Positions 13,401 to 24,344 of a stretch of DNA of 64,000 nt are shown one piece after another. The notes beneath the pieces are model-generated. The model was not told where the DNA came from. It searched no databases and saw only the letters and a list, made by a program, of their open reading frames with translations. Origin of the DNA: Schistosoma mansoni. Its lineage: Eukaryota > Platyhelminthes > Trematoda > Strigeidida > Schistosomatidae. Position numbers and translations under genes: made by a program. Position 1 is the first letter of the stretch. Every line of letters starts with the position of its first letter. Location: assembly GCF_000237925.1 (NCBI RefSeq), contig NC_031496.1:16638889-16702888 (forward strand). Reading direction: 5' to 3'.

Positions 13401-13686
13401 TGAAGACTCTTCAAGTCACTGCAGAATTTATGTGGTCTAAGCGACTGTTTCTGGCTAACGCTTTTTAGTGAGGTTCCTTTTACGGGGGTTGGGATCGCTT
13501 ACTCTCCTTCTTTGTCTAAGTTTAAGAGTGTCAGTAATCGTAGAGAGCTCTTAGTCGAGTTGGTGTTTTTCTGACAAATTCCACTTCTCAAAGTTTTTCT
13601 ACGTTACAGTTTAATTTTTTCATACTACTGAATATTCCGTTTTGATTTCTAGATTATCTCGTGGTAAATAAAATAATTACGCCCTG

Positions 13687-13905
13687 ATGAGTCAAGAGAA
13701 TGAATTTTCATCACTTGTCACCCAAGCGCGTCTAAAATGTGAGGAAGGGAATTTTCATGAGTCACTCAAGCTTTGTCAGGATGCCTACGCAATAAATCCT
13801 TCCTCTAGTCTTATGCGAAAAATTGTTCGTCTTCAAAATTTAATATGCCAAGATACCAAGGAGAACATCCCAATAGCTCCCAAACAATCTGACAATCCTT
13901 TAAAA
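13687..13905 (+). CDS. ERCC6L: ERCC6L-like exon 1: first TPR-like helix pair
   Basis: 73 codons. Residues 8-48 ([20 protein letters not shown] and what follows) look like a TPR helical pair of the kind found at the N-terminus of PICH. The exon ends AAA before GTAAG and the following intron is only 37 bp. Confidence 0.85.
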
Positions 13906-16900
13906 GTAAGATTCTTCTTGTTTTCACTGCTTATGCAATCAGGAAGCTGCTAAGTACTCTGTTTGTGAGTCTGAGAAGTATGTATCTCCTGGCAACATAA
14001 CTGACAGCACTAATCTTCTGAAGGAAGCGTATCTATGTGTTCCATCAGCTGAGATTGAATCAAATATTGGGCAAATTAAACCAGCATATCCTGCAACCTA
14101 TACTAGTCGTACTTCAAACACGAAAGAAACTTCGGGGAAAGAAAAGGTATGTACTCGTTTTTGATAAATTTTCATGGACAAAATAGCTTTATGATGGTAT
14201 TCAGTTCGCTCTAATTGATAAAGCAAAATTGTTATATCAATCTGGAGACTATGTTGAATGCCTTCGTCTTCTTAAAAAAGCCTACAACCTTAAGCAATGT
14301 GATAAAGTAAAGCGGAAAATTGAAAGGATCGAAAATTATTTGAATGAAAACGGAATTCCCGTTGATCACTATGATCATGAGTTGCACACTAATAATGATA
14401 CGGCAGTTGACCATGATGATGAAAAGCAGCCTCCTAAACTCACTGATGATTTGGTCGAAATAGCTGATGGATTCAGTGTTCCCAAGTTATTATATGATAA
14501 ATTGTATGATTATCAAAAGTACGGTGTTAAATGGCTTTGGAGTTTGCATCAGAGAAATTCTGGCGGCATATTAGCTGATGATATGGGACTAGGTAAAACA
14601 GTTCAGGTAAGTGTATTTGGGAATTTAAATCTTATGACTTTAGAAATGGACTCAGCAAACGTCTCATGTATAATGCTATTTAATTTTATACGTTTTAGTT
14701 TTCCAAGTTGATGGCAACTTATATCTTTCTCAGAAAAATAGTTTTGAGTTCCTAGCGCTAGTTAGTGTTAGGTGAAAAACTGTTCTTTTTTTGCCTGATT
14801 CTGTCTTTTCCCAGAAGTAATCCCATCCTCACCCCAGATATCAAAGCTTAATCTCTTGCCTAAAGATCCTCAAATTACTTGGGAGTACTGACCACTACTT
14901 TTAAACTAGTGATTTTATCAAGTTTATTGAGTTAGTAACTAAAAACGTTTCAGAATAGATATATAAGACTTGCTTAGTACTTACATAATATCGTGCGTAC
15001 AAAATAACCAGGTGTATAAGTTTGCCATTTGTTGAACTTTCTGCTTTTCGGAAACATTTGATGTCTACTAAGCAATAAATTGGTCAATTCTTCAGAGCAT
15101 ATCTGTGTAGAGAAAATGTCTTTACGTTATCACAGGTAACTTGAAGTATTTATTTGCCATCCGCAGTCTGAGTGTTTGACTCTTAGCGTATAAGGAATAA
15201 GTTGGAATATCACTCTACATAACTACGTTGTGACTCAGGTTAAATTTCTGGTTTCTAAAAATATTTTAAGGATGTAATAACTGTGCCTTAATTCACTGGT
15301 ATTAAACATTTTAAGTAAACTATATAGGAGTTTGTGAACTCTGACTGGTCTTATATATGCACTACCAACTGGATGCATTCTAAACACTAGATTACGCGGT
15401 CTCCATGTATGGTTCGTGAAAATTTCTGATTATAGGTCTTATGCAGATTGTTTCTCTTTGAACTTGCTAAGGTGAACTGATAAATATTAAGTAGGTAGTA
15501 TTAATCTACAGAGACTCAATGTTTTTAAACGAGACATTTTGTGTTTCTACAGACACATTCATTCTCCATGGCGTGCTAAACAACGTATACTCATAACATA
15601 AATGGTAATAGCAAAATTATTTTCTAATCACTTTTTCACATTTAAGTGCGAATATGATGTTCACAATTATTTATTTTTGATTATTTATTTACTTTAGGCT
15701 GTGTTAGTAGTAACTATTCTTTCTTTATTAATTTGTAGGTTATTGCTTTTCTTTCTGGCCTATTCGTATCTAGTAAATTTTCTTGCACAGTGTTGATTGT
15801 GATGCCAGTCAGTGTTTTGGTTACTTGGGAAGCTGAACTAAAAAGATGGGCACCAGGACTTCGTGTTATTGTTTTTCATGATAACAGTCGAGCGGATCGT
15901 CTTAAAAGTTTGGTATCAGTCCAACGACATGGTGGTATTCTACTTACGACATACGGAACACTTGTTTCCAGCATAAGAGATTTGTCGACTGATTTAAATG
16001 CAAATCCTGAATTTTTAAGGTCATACAAAAAACAAAAATCCACTGACAATGATGCCAGTGATATTCTTGCTAGAATGGGTAAAGAATTTCATTGGACTTA
16101 TTTAATATTGGACGAAGGACACAAAGTCAAAAATTCATCTGCTAAGACGACTAAAGCAGCTCAAGCAATTTATGCAGATCATTGTATTCTCCTAACTGGT
16201 ACTGCTGTACAAAATAATCTCAAAGAATTGTGGTCTCTTTACAATGTGACTCATCGTGGTCGACTCCTAGGTACACAAAAAACTTTTTCTATTGAATATG
16301 ATAAACCAATAACTCGTGGACGCGAGAGGGATGCTACTCGTGCTGAAAAAGTACACGGTCAATTAATGGCTGAAAGTTTACGACGTATAATAGATCCATA
16401 TTTCTTAAGACGTACAAAGTCTGAAGTTTTATCTAAACAGTATAATATGAATGCGGTTGTACCGATGAAAGATAAAATGCCACGTAAAACAGAAATTGTA
16501 TTATGGGTTTACTTAAGCTCCATACAAGAATCCACATATCGTGATTTTTTACAACTTGATAATGTAAAAGAATTATTAATGCAACGTACAAAACGTTCAC
16601 CATTAATGGAATTGGTAATTTTAAAAAAGCTCTGTGATCATCCACGTCTTTTGTCTACTGAACAATGTTTAAATCTTAATTTAAATTATGACGATGGCAA
16701 TAGCAAAGGAGATAATTTTCATATTAATGAAATTGTTTCACATAAAATACATTTTCCACCATCAGAACAACTGATTAAAGAATCTGGGAAATTCTTGTTT
16801 CTGCATTGTTTGATGAAACAGTTTTTACTTGAATTACAATCGAATCCACAACGAGATTCGCCGCGTACGTTGATATTTTCACAAAGTATAAAATTTCTTG

Positions 16901-19900
16901 ATATGGCTGAAAAAGTCATTCTGGATATAAAATGTCCTGTTAATAATCATACATTTGGTGATGATAATATTCACTATCCTACACAACATCGTATTTTACG
17001 ATTAGATGGTCGTACTGCAAAAGTATGCGATCGTCTAAGTATAATTAATAAATTTCAAAATGATAAATCTTATACAGTTATGCTGTTAACTACTCAAGTA
17101 AGTGTGAACGGATGTTTTTCACTTCTAAAGCATTTATTCGTATATACTATGCACTATCACTAAGCCTTTTTTTTAGATCTTTCCACTCACCAATGACTTT
17201 ATGGTAAGAATTTTTGGCTGGTATTATTTGAGTTTATTTCTGAAATTTTGATAATTATGATCATTTTGAGGCAGTGGCCCACCCATTGTATGATAGAATT
17301 CGAGTCTACTACACATGTTTCAATTTTTAGCCAGATAATATCGCTAATCTTACAAACGTTTCTCATTTATACTCAATGCGGGGCATATTTAGTTGGTCAA
17401 ATATGTTTCCGACGTTTTTCATACTCAAATCATCACTAAACGAAAGATATTTGCCTTTCCAGTACATTCGTCATCCAGTGCATTATAGACTACTATCGCT
17501 TGATACTCCACTTTTTCAGAAAGTCAGCAAGTCTGACATATTTTTTCTGTCTTATTTGTTTTACGGAATATAATTCACTTAACCTGGGTCCTGTAGAAGT
17601 TTTTGTGCTCTGGATTTACTTTATTTATCCTTTTAACTGTCTTGTAACTAAGGCCTCTGTGCAACAACCGCAAACCATGACTGGAGACGTTGGGTTATAT
17701 GGTTTAGATTTGGCCACAGTGGGAGAGACGGATTCATTTTAAATATTCCGCTAGATATTCGGTTCCTGTATATGTTCATATATTCCTTCCCATTCTGTCT
17801 TCTCAAACTATATTCTGCTAAATTTTTCAATATTCGAGAAATTTCTCTTGACAAATTGTATGTTGGGGTCCCGGGGAGTGCTACGATTGGACGTAGTGGG
17901 ATGTTTGGTTTGTGTATTTTCGACCTACCGTAGGATTGAGGGAGTACTAGTCCATCGGATTTCATTCTCCATTGATCTTGCTTTGATATTTGTTCTGCTT
18001 TACAAGCTTGTTTGAAGTCCTTGAAATTTAGTTGTCTAACCTTTCGATTGGATTTGTGTCCATTGACCTATATACGCTTTTATCCTCAAGTAGTTCCTCG
18101 ACTTGCCTGATATATTCTTCTTGTCCATAATCACTGTAGTTCATCCTTTGTCCTCTGGAACTATGACAATATCTTCTCTAGTTTTGAGTTTCTTTAAAGC
18201 TGTTTGTTCTTGTGAAGTCAGTTGGATGTTGTCTTTCTACTGTCAAGTTAGCATTACTATGTTTTGTCTTATTTCCTGTTGAGTTTCTTCACTTATTCCG
18301 GCAGTTTTGAGTGGATAATTTAGTGCGGCGAAGAATTCTAGTTTTGAGGCGTCACCTGTATCGTACTTTAATCCTCTTTGGACCAAACCATACTCCCAAT
18401 GTTTTATACTTGTCAATATCATTGCCACTGAAATTATCCTAGCTTCTATGTTATTCATCTTGTTAACTTCATCTCGTCGTGATGTAATGTGTCAACTTAA
18501 GATAACTCATATTTTTCCTAAGCTTTACGTTGATTATGACTGACTTGCAACTAAAAGGTGTTAGTGTGTCCACTTCACTGTATAAAGTCTAGTGACAAAT
18601 CCAATACTGTAGTAGTGTAACACTCAATCAAATATCAAATTTGAGAGGACAATAAATAATTTTTAATCTTGTTATAATTACCGATCATAAACTGTATCTC
18701 ATGGATCTATCTAAGGGTCTGAGAAAAGCTTATTTCAAATTCATAGTGATGTGGGCTCCAAGATTCTAAGGAGAGGACCGGTATATGAACCTACGTTACG
18801 CATTGAATTTGTACACCGCTCCACCAGCTTATCAATTGGGCCTTCAAATAAAAATGATTCAGATTTTTGTGTAGGAAAATCACTTATTTCAAGTTGTAAT
18901 TTTCATGCATCATTATAGTCTTCGAAAATTTATGACTACTACGATACAGAAAATGACTCCCTACCCACAAATACAAATTCAAAAGTTGTAAAAGCTATAA
19001 TTATTTTGTCGTAAACAAATTTATTTTATTACAACTTTTATTTTGTGATATAGCATTCTTACATACAACATATTAAACCCAAAGTAAACATGATCAAATA
19101 TCCTTTAATAAATGGACAGCTGGAGAATGTAAGTTTTGTACATCACTCGCTCACCAAAAAAAATTAAAGTCTAACTATCAGAAGTAATTATTCTCCATTA
19201 TTTCAGTTGCATTTTCGATAAGTGGTAAGATGATTTTTTTAAATAATTGAAAATTATCTTTGCTACATTCTTACTCGGACTGTAATAGTTTAATTAATAA
19301 GTTACACTGTTTTATTTCATTGATTAACTGTACCATTTTCCATCTATTTTTTTGGTAGTTGTCGTCTCTTTTTGTGCAACGCAGTTTTGATACCCTACTG
19401 GACTAAGCCATTTTTATATAATAGCATTAAGAAATTAGTACTTCGTAGCTAATTTCTGAAAACATTTCCCCGCTGTAACTCGAGTTTTAGTTTTGCTTCA
19501 CTTACGCTTTTTTATAACTTTGTGAAAGCGTTAGCTTTCACTTAATAAATATGACTAAGTTCATTAATATAAACGTGTAATATATCTTAAAATAATCCAG
19601 ACTCGGTTCAGATTTCATGATTTTTTGTTGTAGGTTGGTGGTGTTGGACTGACAATTACATCAGCTAATCGTGTTATCATTCTCGACCCAAGTTGGAATC
19701 CAGCTGTAGACTCACAAGCTGTTGATCGTGCGTACAGGATAGGTCAAAAATTAGATGTAGTTGTATACCGATTGATTACTTGTGCAACTGTTGAAGAAAA
19801 GATTTATCGTCGTCAAATATTCAAAGATTCCGTAATTCGCCAGACAACGTCGACAGGCCAAAACAAAACGGACTTAGATCCTTACCGGTATTTCAGTCGT

Positions 19901-21920
19901 CAAGAACTGGTTGAATTATTTAGTCTGGGAGACACACGTATTTCTGAAACTAAACGGCAGCTAGATATGTTACACGATGGTTCAGATAGGTGGTCTGATA
20001 GTTCAATTAGCCCACATTTAAAATTCCTCAGTAGTGATGCACTAAAGCATGTTGTATACGGTTTATCGTTTCATGATTTAATGTTTAGTAAAGAATCTAT
20101 TAATGATGGAGCTATTGATACAGATCATGAGAAATTATACGTTATGAATCGTTGTGTTGCAGCTGAACGCGCCATAGCTGAAGAATGCGCTGCTGAAGGA
20201 AGAGTAATTGGTAAAGAAATGCCAGCAGTAACAATGATACAAGCAGAAAGTACTGTAAAATCATTACCAACACATTTGGCAAATCTTACTTTACAAAACA
20301 AATTACCACCTTCCAGCCACCACAATCATGACAGTCGTTTTACTAATCATGTACCATTAAATCAATTGTTCAAGCCTTCCAGGTCTGACACTCATAGACC
20401 AATGTTCAATAGACCAGTAACATCATTTAACAATCCACACACTAACATCATTCACACTTCATCTAATATTAAACATCTTGGTAACAATATAAGTCCCAAT
20501 TCAAGTGTACCATTAGCATTCACTACTGCTGAGCACCAATCAGTTGATCGAAGTAGTCCTGTAAATACTGACAGGGTAAATAGACCTCTCTCGCCAAAGC
20601 TGGGACGTCAGTTACAAGATGTTACTGAAGTTGTAGAAGTACGGCAGAAATATGACAATGAATCTCTGGAAATCAGGAATTCTCCTAGTGATAATCTATC
20701 GGATAATGAGTGCATCGATACACCTTCTAGTGCACCAGTTGCTGATATAGAATGCATAACTATAGAGGATTCAATTGCACAAAGTTTGCGAGAAATAAGT
20801 ATAACTCAGAAAACTCCATCAAGATCTCATGATAATGAGAAAAGCGACAAAGAATCAAATATTTTAAAAACTCCACTTCATCATTTTCGAACTTCGTTGA
20901 ATTCGAGATCATCATTTGCACCATTCAATTCAAATTTTTATCGTTCTACTCCATTATCTTCAAGGAAGTCAACGAAAATTCCTCCTAAGGAACACTTTGA
21001 ACAGTGTGGACAGGAATTAAACGAAGATCTCGGTGACGTCAAATCACCAACAGATTTTGATCCTGCTCAGAATTATATACATATGGATATTAGTATGGAC
21101 ATCAACGAAGATGATTTAGCTAACACAGTAAATATGAAGTCAATTCAGCAGGTTGGTAGTTTTGAGTTTTTACTTAATTTTCTGTATATTCGTTTACATA
21201 GTAGTTGTGTTGAATCTACGAATATGCATAGTAGTGGGTACTGTTCTTCAACTTCGGACACAAATAAATGCAGGGAATCTCTTTTATAAGCGAAACGACC
21301 ATAACATTTCGTTGTCCCTCTTAAACATTATAAAAAGCGGAAAAATGTTACAATAGACACGTAATTTCAAATACTCGAACTAACTTTATATGATATTAAG
21401 TCGAACTGTACCTTATGGAAGGTTATCTTACCAAGGAGAAGTCGTCTATAAACTTCTGCACTCAGTGTGACCGAATAGGTAACTCTGGTTTTTCCAAATG
21501 CCCCGATACGCCCGAGGCTGGGGAAAGACCGCTCTCCCTCTCGAAATGCGTAAGTAGACATTGCCAGGGAAGTCCCATTCATTGGCTTCTCGCTGCAGGA
21601 GTATTGTTTACGAAATTCAAAGGACAAAATGCGAACGTCCGGGTTGGTGGGTACAGAGGATTCACCTAGTGAAGCTGGAAAACCTTGATTCCAAACCGAT
21701 GTTGCTTATGGGCTCTAGGATCCTGAGTAAAAAATGGTATATAAACTTATTGTTGGTCACAGGCCACCTAGGGACCGGATCTCCTAACGTTGCTCCACTG
21801 CCTTGTGAATTTGACTCCTGGCTCAAAGGCTCAAGGATTGACCCTCTAAGGAAATAACCTGGGCTGTATAAGTATATACGCACATAAGCGAGCATATTAG
21901 CAAACAAAAAATCTGCTTAT

Positions 21921-21953
<33 letters not shown>

Positions 21954-23287
21954 CATGTTAAAATTAGTTTTTTTTTACATAATACAAAGAAAAATCGAGA
22001 CGAAACAAAATGTTATGTAGTATCTTACGTGTAGTAATCGTTTAGGTGTTCTGGAAGCTTTACTCTTTCCAGAACACGTTTTGAGTCTGTTGTCAGATAC
22101 CGCCAAAGTATCATCGTGGTTGTTGCTATTGGGTTTTGATTACGAAGTTCTCTGTTTGTAAGGTTCATTCTTGTACTTCTAAGCTTCATCCATACATTTC
22201 TATGGTTCTCTGCAAAATATCATTTTTGATAGTTTTCTAAACTGGCCTTGGTTAGAATAGATTTAAATTTAGTATCTAGCAAGCGCTACATTGCAATCTT
22301 GTGTAGTTCTGTTTCAACCACAATTGTTCACCCACTAGAGAGCAATACTAGTTTTGTCGACATCTTGTTTTTCAAACTAGATGGCTTTTCTAACCAACTG
22401 TTGATACTGAAATCAGAAATTATTTTCAGTTCAAGATCTACATAGATAGTAAAACAGTAAGCGTTCTACGACTGCATAAGCGTTATACAGCAAATTTGCT
22501 GTTCGTATTAGGTGGTTAGTTAGTAGACTAACCTGTATTTTTATCAAATAGTTACTATTTTTTGGTTTTATTTGTTTGGTATGTATAATTTCTGCTTCTG
22601 ACCTGATCAAAAACCGAATGTAACAATGTGTCAATAATAATTATCGCTTGTAGTTAGTGAGAAGGATACGCCTAGAAGTTTATCAATTGAAATACTAAGT
22701 TGTATGTAATAGTGTTATTCCTTTTCAAACACTCATTCTACCTCCAAAGTATTCACACAGAACTGGAATTTATGTTAAATTTTCATCATGATTTAATCCA
22801 GTATAGTGTTTATTCACTGAATATTCTTTCTCCAGTTTTGATTATTTATAATATGCTGTTTGATATGAAATATTCCTTAGAATTTTTCCCAGAAAATATC
22901 CATGAAATTGTAGATATAAGTAGCAAGAGAAATATATCTGATTTTTGTGTGTGTAAATTTTATGTGCAGCTATAGATTTTCTGCTTATTGAAAAAAAATT
23001 GATTGTAATGTTATATCTTTCTGATCGTTTAGGTACTTGCAAAATCTGGTATTTTAAATGTTACTGATTCAAACAATATAAATGAAACTGAGGAAGGTGA
23101 ACCCATGTCAGATTCAATTGAAATCCATAAATCTCCCAATCACCAAGAACTTAATTCAGTTTCGGAAGAAAATGCTTTCACTAAATCTCTAAGTGATTCT
23201 GAAGTTGCCGTGGACTCTTACATAAGTCATCAGTCTGTTGAAAAAACGCATATTGACGATACCGATATTATTGAATCTAGTTTCTGA
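13687..23287 (+). CDS. ERCC6L: SNF2-family DNA translocase, ERCC6L/PICH-like (six exons)
   Basis: Exons 13687-13905, 13943-14146, 14205-14606, 15739-17097, 19634-21151 and 23033-23287 join in one frame, every junction GT-AG and phase 0, giving 1318 aa (human ERCC6L is about 1250). Order: TPR-like helices (about residues 8-48 and 142-187), SNF2 motor (about 245-800), then a Ser/Asn-rich tail. Visible motifs are Walker A DDMGLGKT (about 267-274), DEGH (about 400), [37 protein letters not shown] (an ERCC6L signature), [37 protein letters not shown] and DRAYRIGQ. Known members are ATP-driven translocases that bind stretched DNA bridges between sister chromatids in anaphase with PLK1 and topoisomerase II. 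Start chosen as the first ATG of the TPR exon; a stop lies upstream in that frame region but further 5' untranslated exons are possible. Human PICH has DEAH; here it is DEGH. The function is by homology. Confidence 0.93.
13943..14146 (+). CDS. ERCC6L: ERCC6L-like exon 2: low-complexity linker
   Basis: 68 codons without a recognised domain, rich in Ser, Thr, Glu and Lys. It connects the two TPR-like segments. It is supported by an open frame across its length, an acceptor after 'gcaatcag', a donor GTATGT and phase-0 joins on both sides. A 58-bp intron follows. Confidence 0.8.
14205..14606 (+). CDS. ERCC6L: ERCC6L-like exon 3: second TPR-like segment and Walker A
   Basis: 134 codons. It starts [20 protein letters not shown], a second TPR-like pair, and continues through an acidic linker into [18 protein letters not shown] (the Q-motif-like start of the motor). 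It ends at the ATP-binding loop [15 protein letters not shown]. The donor GTAAGTG follows directly after the loop. Confidence 0.92.
14607..15738 (+). other. ERCC6L-like intron 3 (1132 bp)
   Basis: No conserved element is obvious in it. A segment at about 14820-14900 weakly resembles 33490-33545, possibly a shared old repeat. The sequence is otherwise AT-rich and unique within the window. Confidence 0.6.
15739..17097 (+). CDS. ERCC6L: ERCC6L-like exon 4: core of SNF2 motor
   Basis: 453 codons from VIAFLSGLF to MLLTTQ. It contains motif Ia ([16 protein letters not shown]), [14 protein letters not shown], the ERCC6L-type [20 protein letters not shown] block, the RRTKSEV hinge and the start of the second RecA lobe ([15 protein letters not shown]). 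Donor GTAAGTG. Confidence 0.95.
17640..18480 (-). mobile_element. Penelope-like retroelement fragment, antisense in intron 4
   Basis: The minus-strand frame at 17965-17648 reads [20 protein letters not shown] and then [18 protein letters not shown], which matches the conserved KIHKP and RPIV...G.PTYNLA blocks of Penelope-like reverse transcriptases. A second frame at 18458-18243 gives the upstream part of the same protein ([19 protein letters not shown]). No GIY-YIG endonuclease is visible. The copy is incomplete and decayed and lies opposite to the host gene. Penelope-like elements have been described in schistosomes. Confidence 0.7.
19634..21151 (+). CDS. ERCC6L: ERCC6L-like exon 5: end of motor and regulatory tail
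   Basis: 506 codons. It begins [20 protein letters not shown] and includes DRAYRIGQ (motifs V-VI, arginine finger), then [13 protein letters not shown] and a [15 protein letters not shown] segment that follows the motor in ERCC6/ERCC6L proteins. The remainder is Ser/Asn/Pro-rich and probably disordered, with several S/T-P sites (for example RSSPV, KTPSRS, LKTPLHH), which suit mitotic kinase control, though this is inference. Confidence 0.93.
21370..21900 (+). mobile_element. LINE-associated repeat fragment in intron 5
   Basis: Positions 21590-21860 match 24405-24600 in order and orientation (…gttggtggg…cacctag.gaagctggaaaacc…ccaaacc…gggctc.agg.tcctga…attggtcac.ggc.acc), and match the minus strand of 52128-52280. 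The block is GC-richer than the intron. Open frames in it look incidental. Confidence 0.6.
21922..21951. repeat. (AT)n microsatellite
   Basis: About 14 AT dinucleotides right after the intron-5 repeat fragment. Confidence 0.9.
22045..22079. repeat. Short hairpin in ERCC6L-like intron 5
   Basis: The arms gtgttctgga and tccagaacac are perfectly complementary and flank an 11-13 base loop. No family known to me. It may be chance or the end of a small foldback element. Confidence 0.4.
23033..23287 (+). CDS. ERCC6L: ERCC6L-like exon 6: C-terminus
   Basis: 84 codons plus TGA, acidic and Ser-rich. The start [14 protein letters not shown] follows an AG acceptor preceded by a pyrimidine-poor tract, in phase with exon 5. 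A polyadenylation signal AATAAA lies at 23372-23377, about 85 bases after the stop. Confidence 0.8.
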   Translation, partial: VLAKSGILNVTDSNNINETEEGEPMSDSIEIHKSPNHQELNSVSEENAFTKSLSDSEVAVDSYISHQSVEKTHIDDTDIIESSF

Positions 23288-23371
23288 AGATGTTTTTTTA
23301 AAAATTGATTTTAAAATATGTAAATAGTGCATCAGTTCAGTTTAATCGTTACGTTTTCTTTCTTTTATGTT

Positions 23372-23377
23372 AATAAA
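23372..23377 (+). promoter_or_regulatory. Polyadenylation signal of the ERCC6L-like gene
   Basis: A canonical AATAAA lies about 85 bases downstream of the TGA, before a T/A-rich stretch. Confidence 0.6.
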
Positions 23378-23380
23378 GAG

Positions 23381-23513
23381 TAATGATAAAATAATATCCT
23401 AATAAGTAGAAAATAGAATTTCTATCGTTTAATGGCATCGTGTAAGTTGCTGTTTTAGAAACAATTCAATTTTCTACTTACTGGGATATTACGAATATAT
23501 TATTTTATTATTA
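23381..23513. repeat. Imperfect inverted repeat just past the ERCC6L-like 3' end
   Basis: The left arm (23381-23415) includes aataagtagaaaat, and the right arm (23469-23513) includes attttctactta, with more complementary AT-rich sequence outside. One arm has an extra block of about 11 bases. This looks like a small foldback or MITE-like element. Confidence 0.5.
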
Positions 23514-23514
23514 C

Positions 23515-24340
23515 AAACAATTCACTCAATCCTCAATGTATTTGAAAGTATATTTTTGTCAATTGAGTAGCTACAAACAGAATATTAGTAAACTATGGGC
23601 CAATTTTAAGAAAATGCTAACACCATATTTCCTGCCATTCTAAGTATTGGTGAAATTCGGCATTGTAGATATTACTGGTTTAAGCGAAATTAGTCAATAT
23701 AAAGGTGCAGAAGTAATCATTTTGTAAATTTTACTCGTTAGTGACATCAATCACTATTTTTGTGGCATCATGCAAATGTTCATCTATACTTTTTAACGGA
23801 CTGCTAAATAGTCTTTAAACTACCTCAGCAAGAGAATAAAAGTACACACAAAATGGAAATAAAAAGACATTCTCTCCCACTGGATCTTGTAGCATTTTTT
23901 AACCAAAGGGCTCACCACTTTGGTCAATCTATCTAATTATTATGTATTTTTTGACTAATGCTCGCTAGTGCTAATGAATTTTGGGGATATCTTGGACCAA
24001 GTTACTTCCAGAGGGGAAGAGGTTTGCTCGATTGCTTAGACTGATGACTCACATGCACATTTGTGTTGCTAGACCGCCAAATAAACTGACAATATACGAG
24101 CAGATTATACATCAAAATTATCGTATATAAATAATAATAGCCACAGGAGTGAATAATAATGATCAATCAGAATGGCGCATAAAACCATTGCTGTAATAAG
24201 TGATTCAGAATGCTATAAAGATTGTTTTACATAACAAATGGTATATTCACATTAAAGATATCTGCGTACGTGTATTATTGGACGTGAACGAAGAGAAAAA
24301 TGAGTATATAACATGATAATACAAAAATTACCTGACCAAT
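23515..24340. other. Intergenic stretch without recognised features
   Basis: AT-rich. No frame, tail or box motif that I can support. Confidence 0.5.
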
Positions 24341-24344
24341 GTAG

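Noticed and set aside
21415-21857. Several overlapping open frames of 80-98 codons on both strands
   Set aside because: They lie inside a repeat block shared with 24405-24600 and 52128-52285, and no frame is kept between copies.
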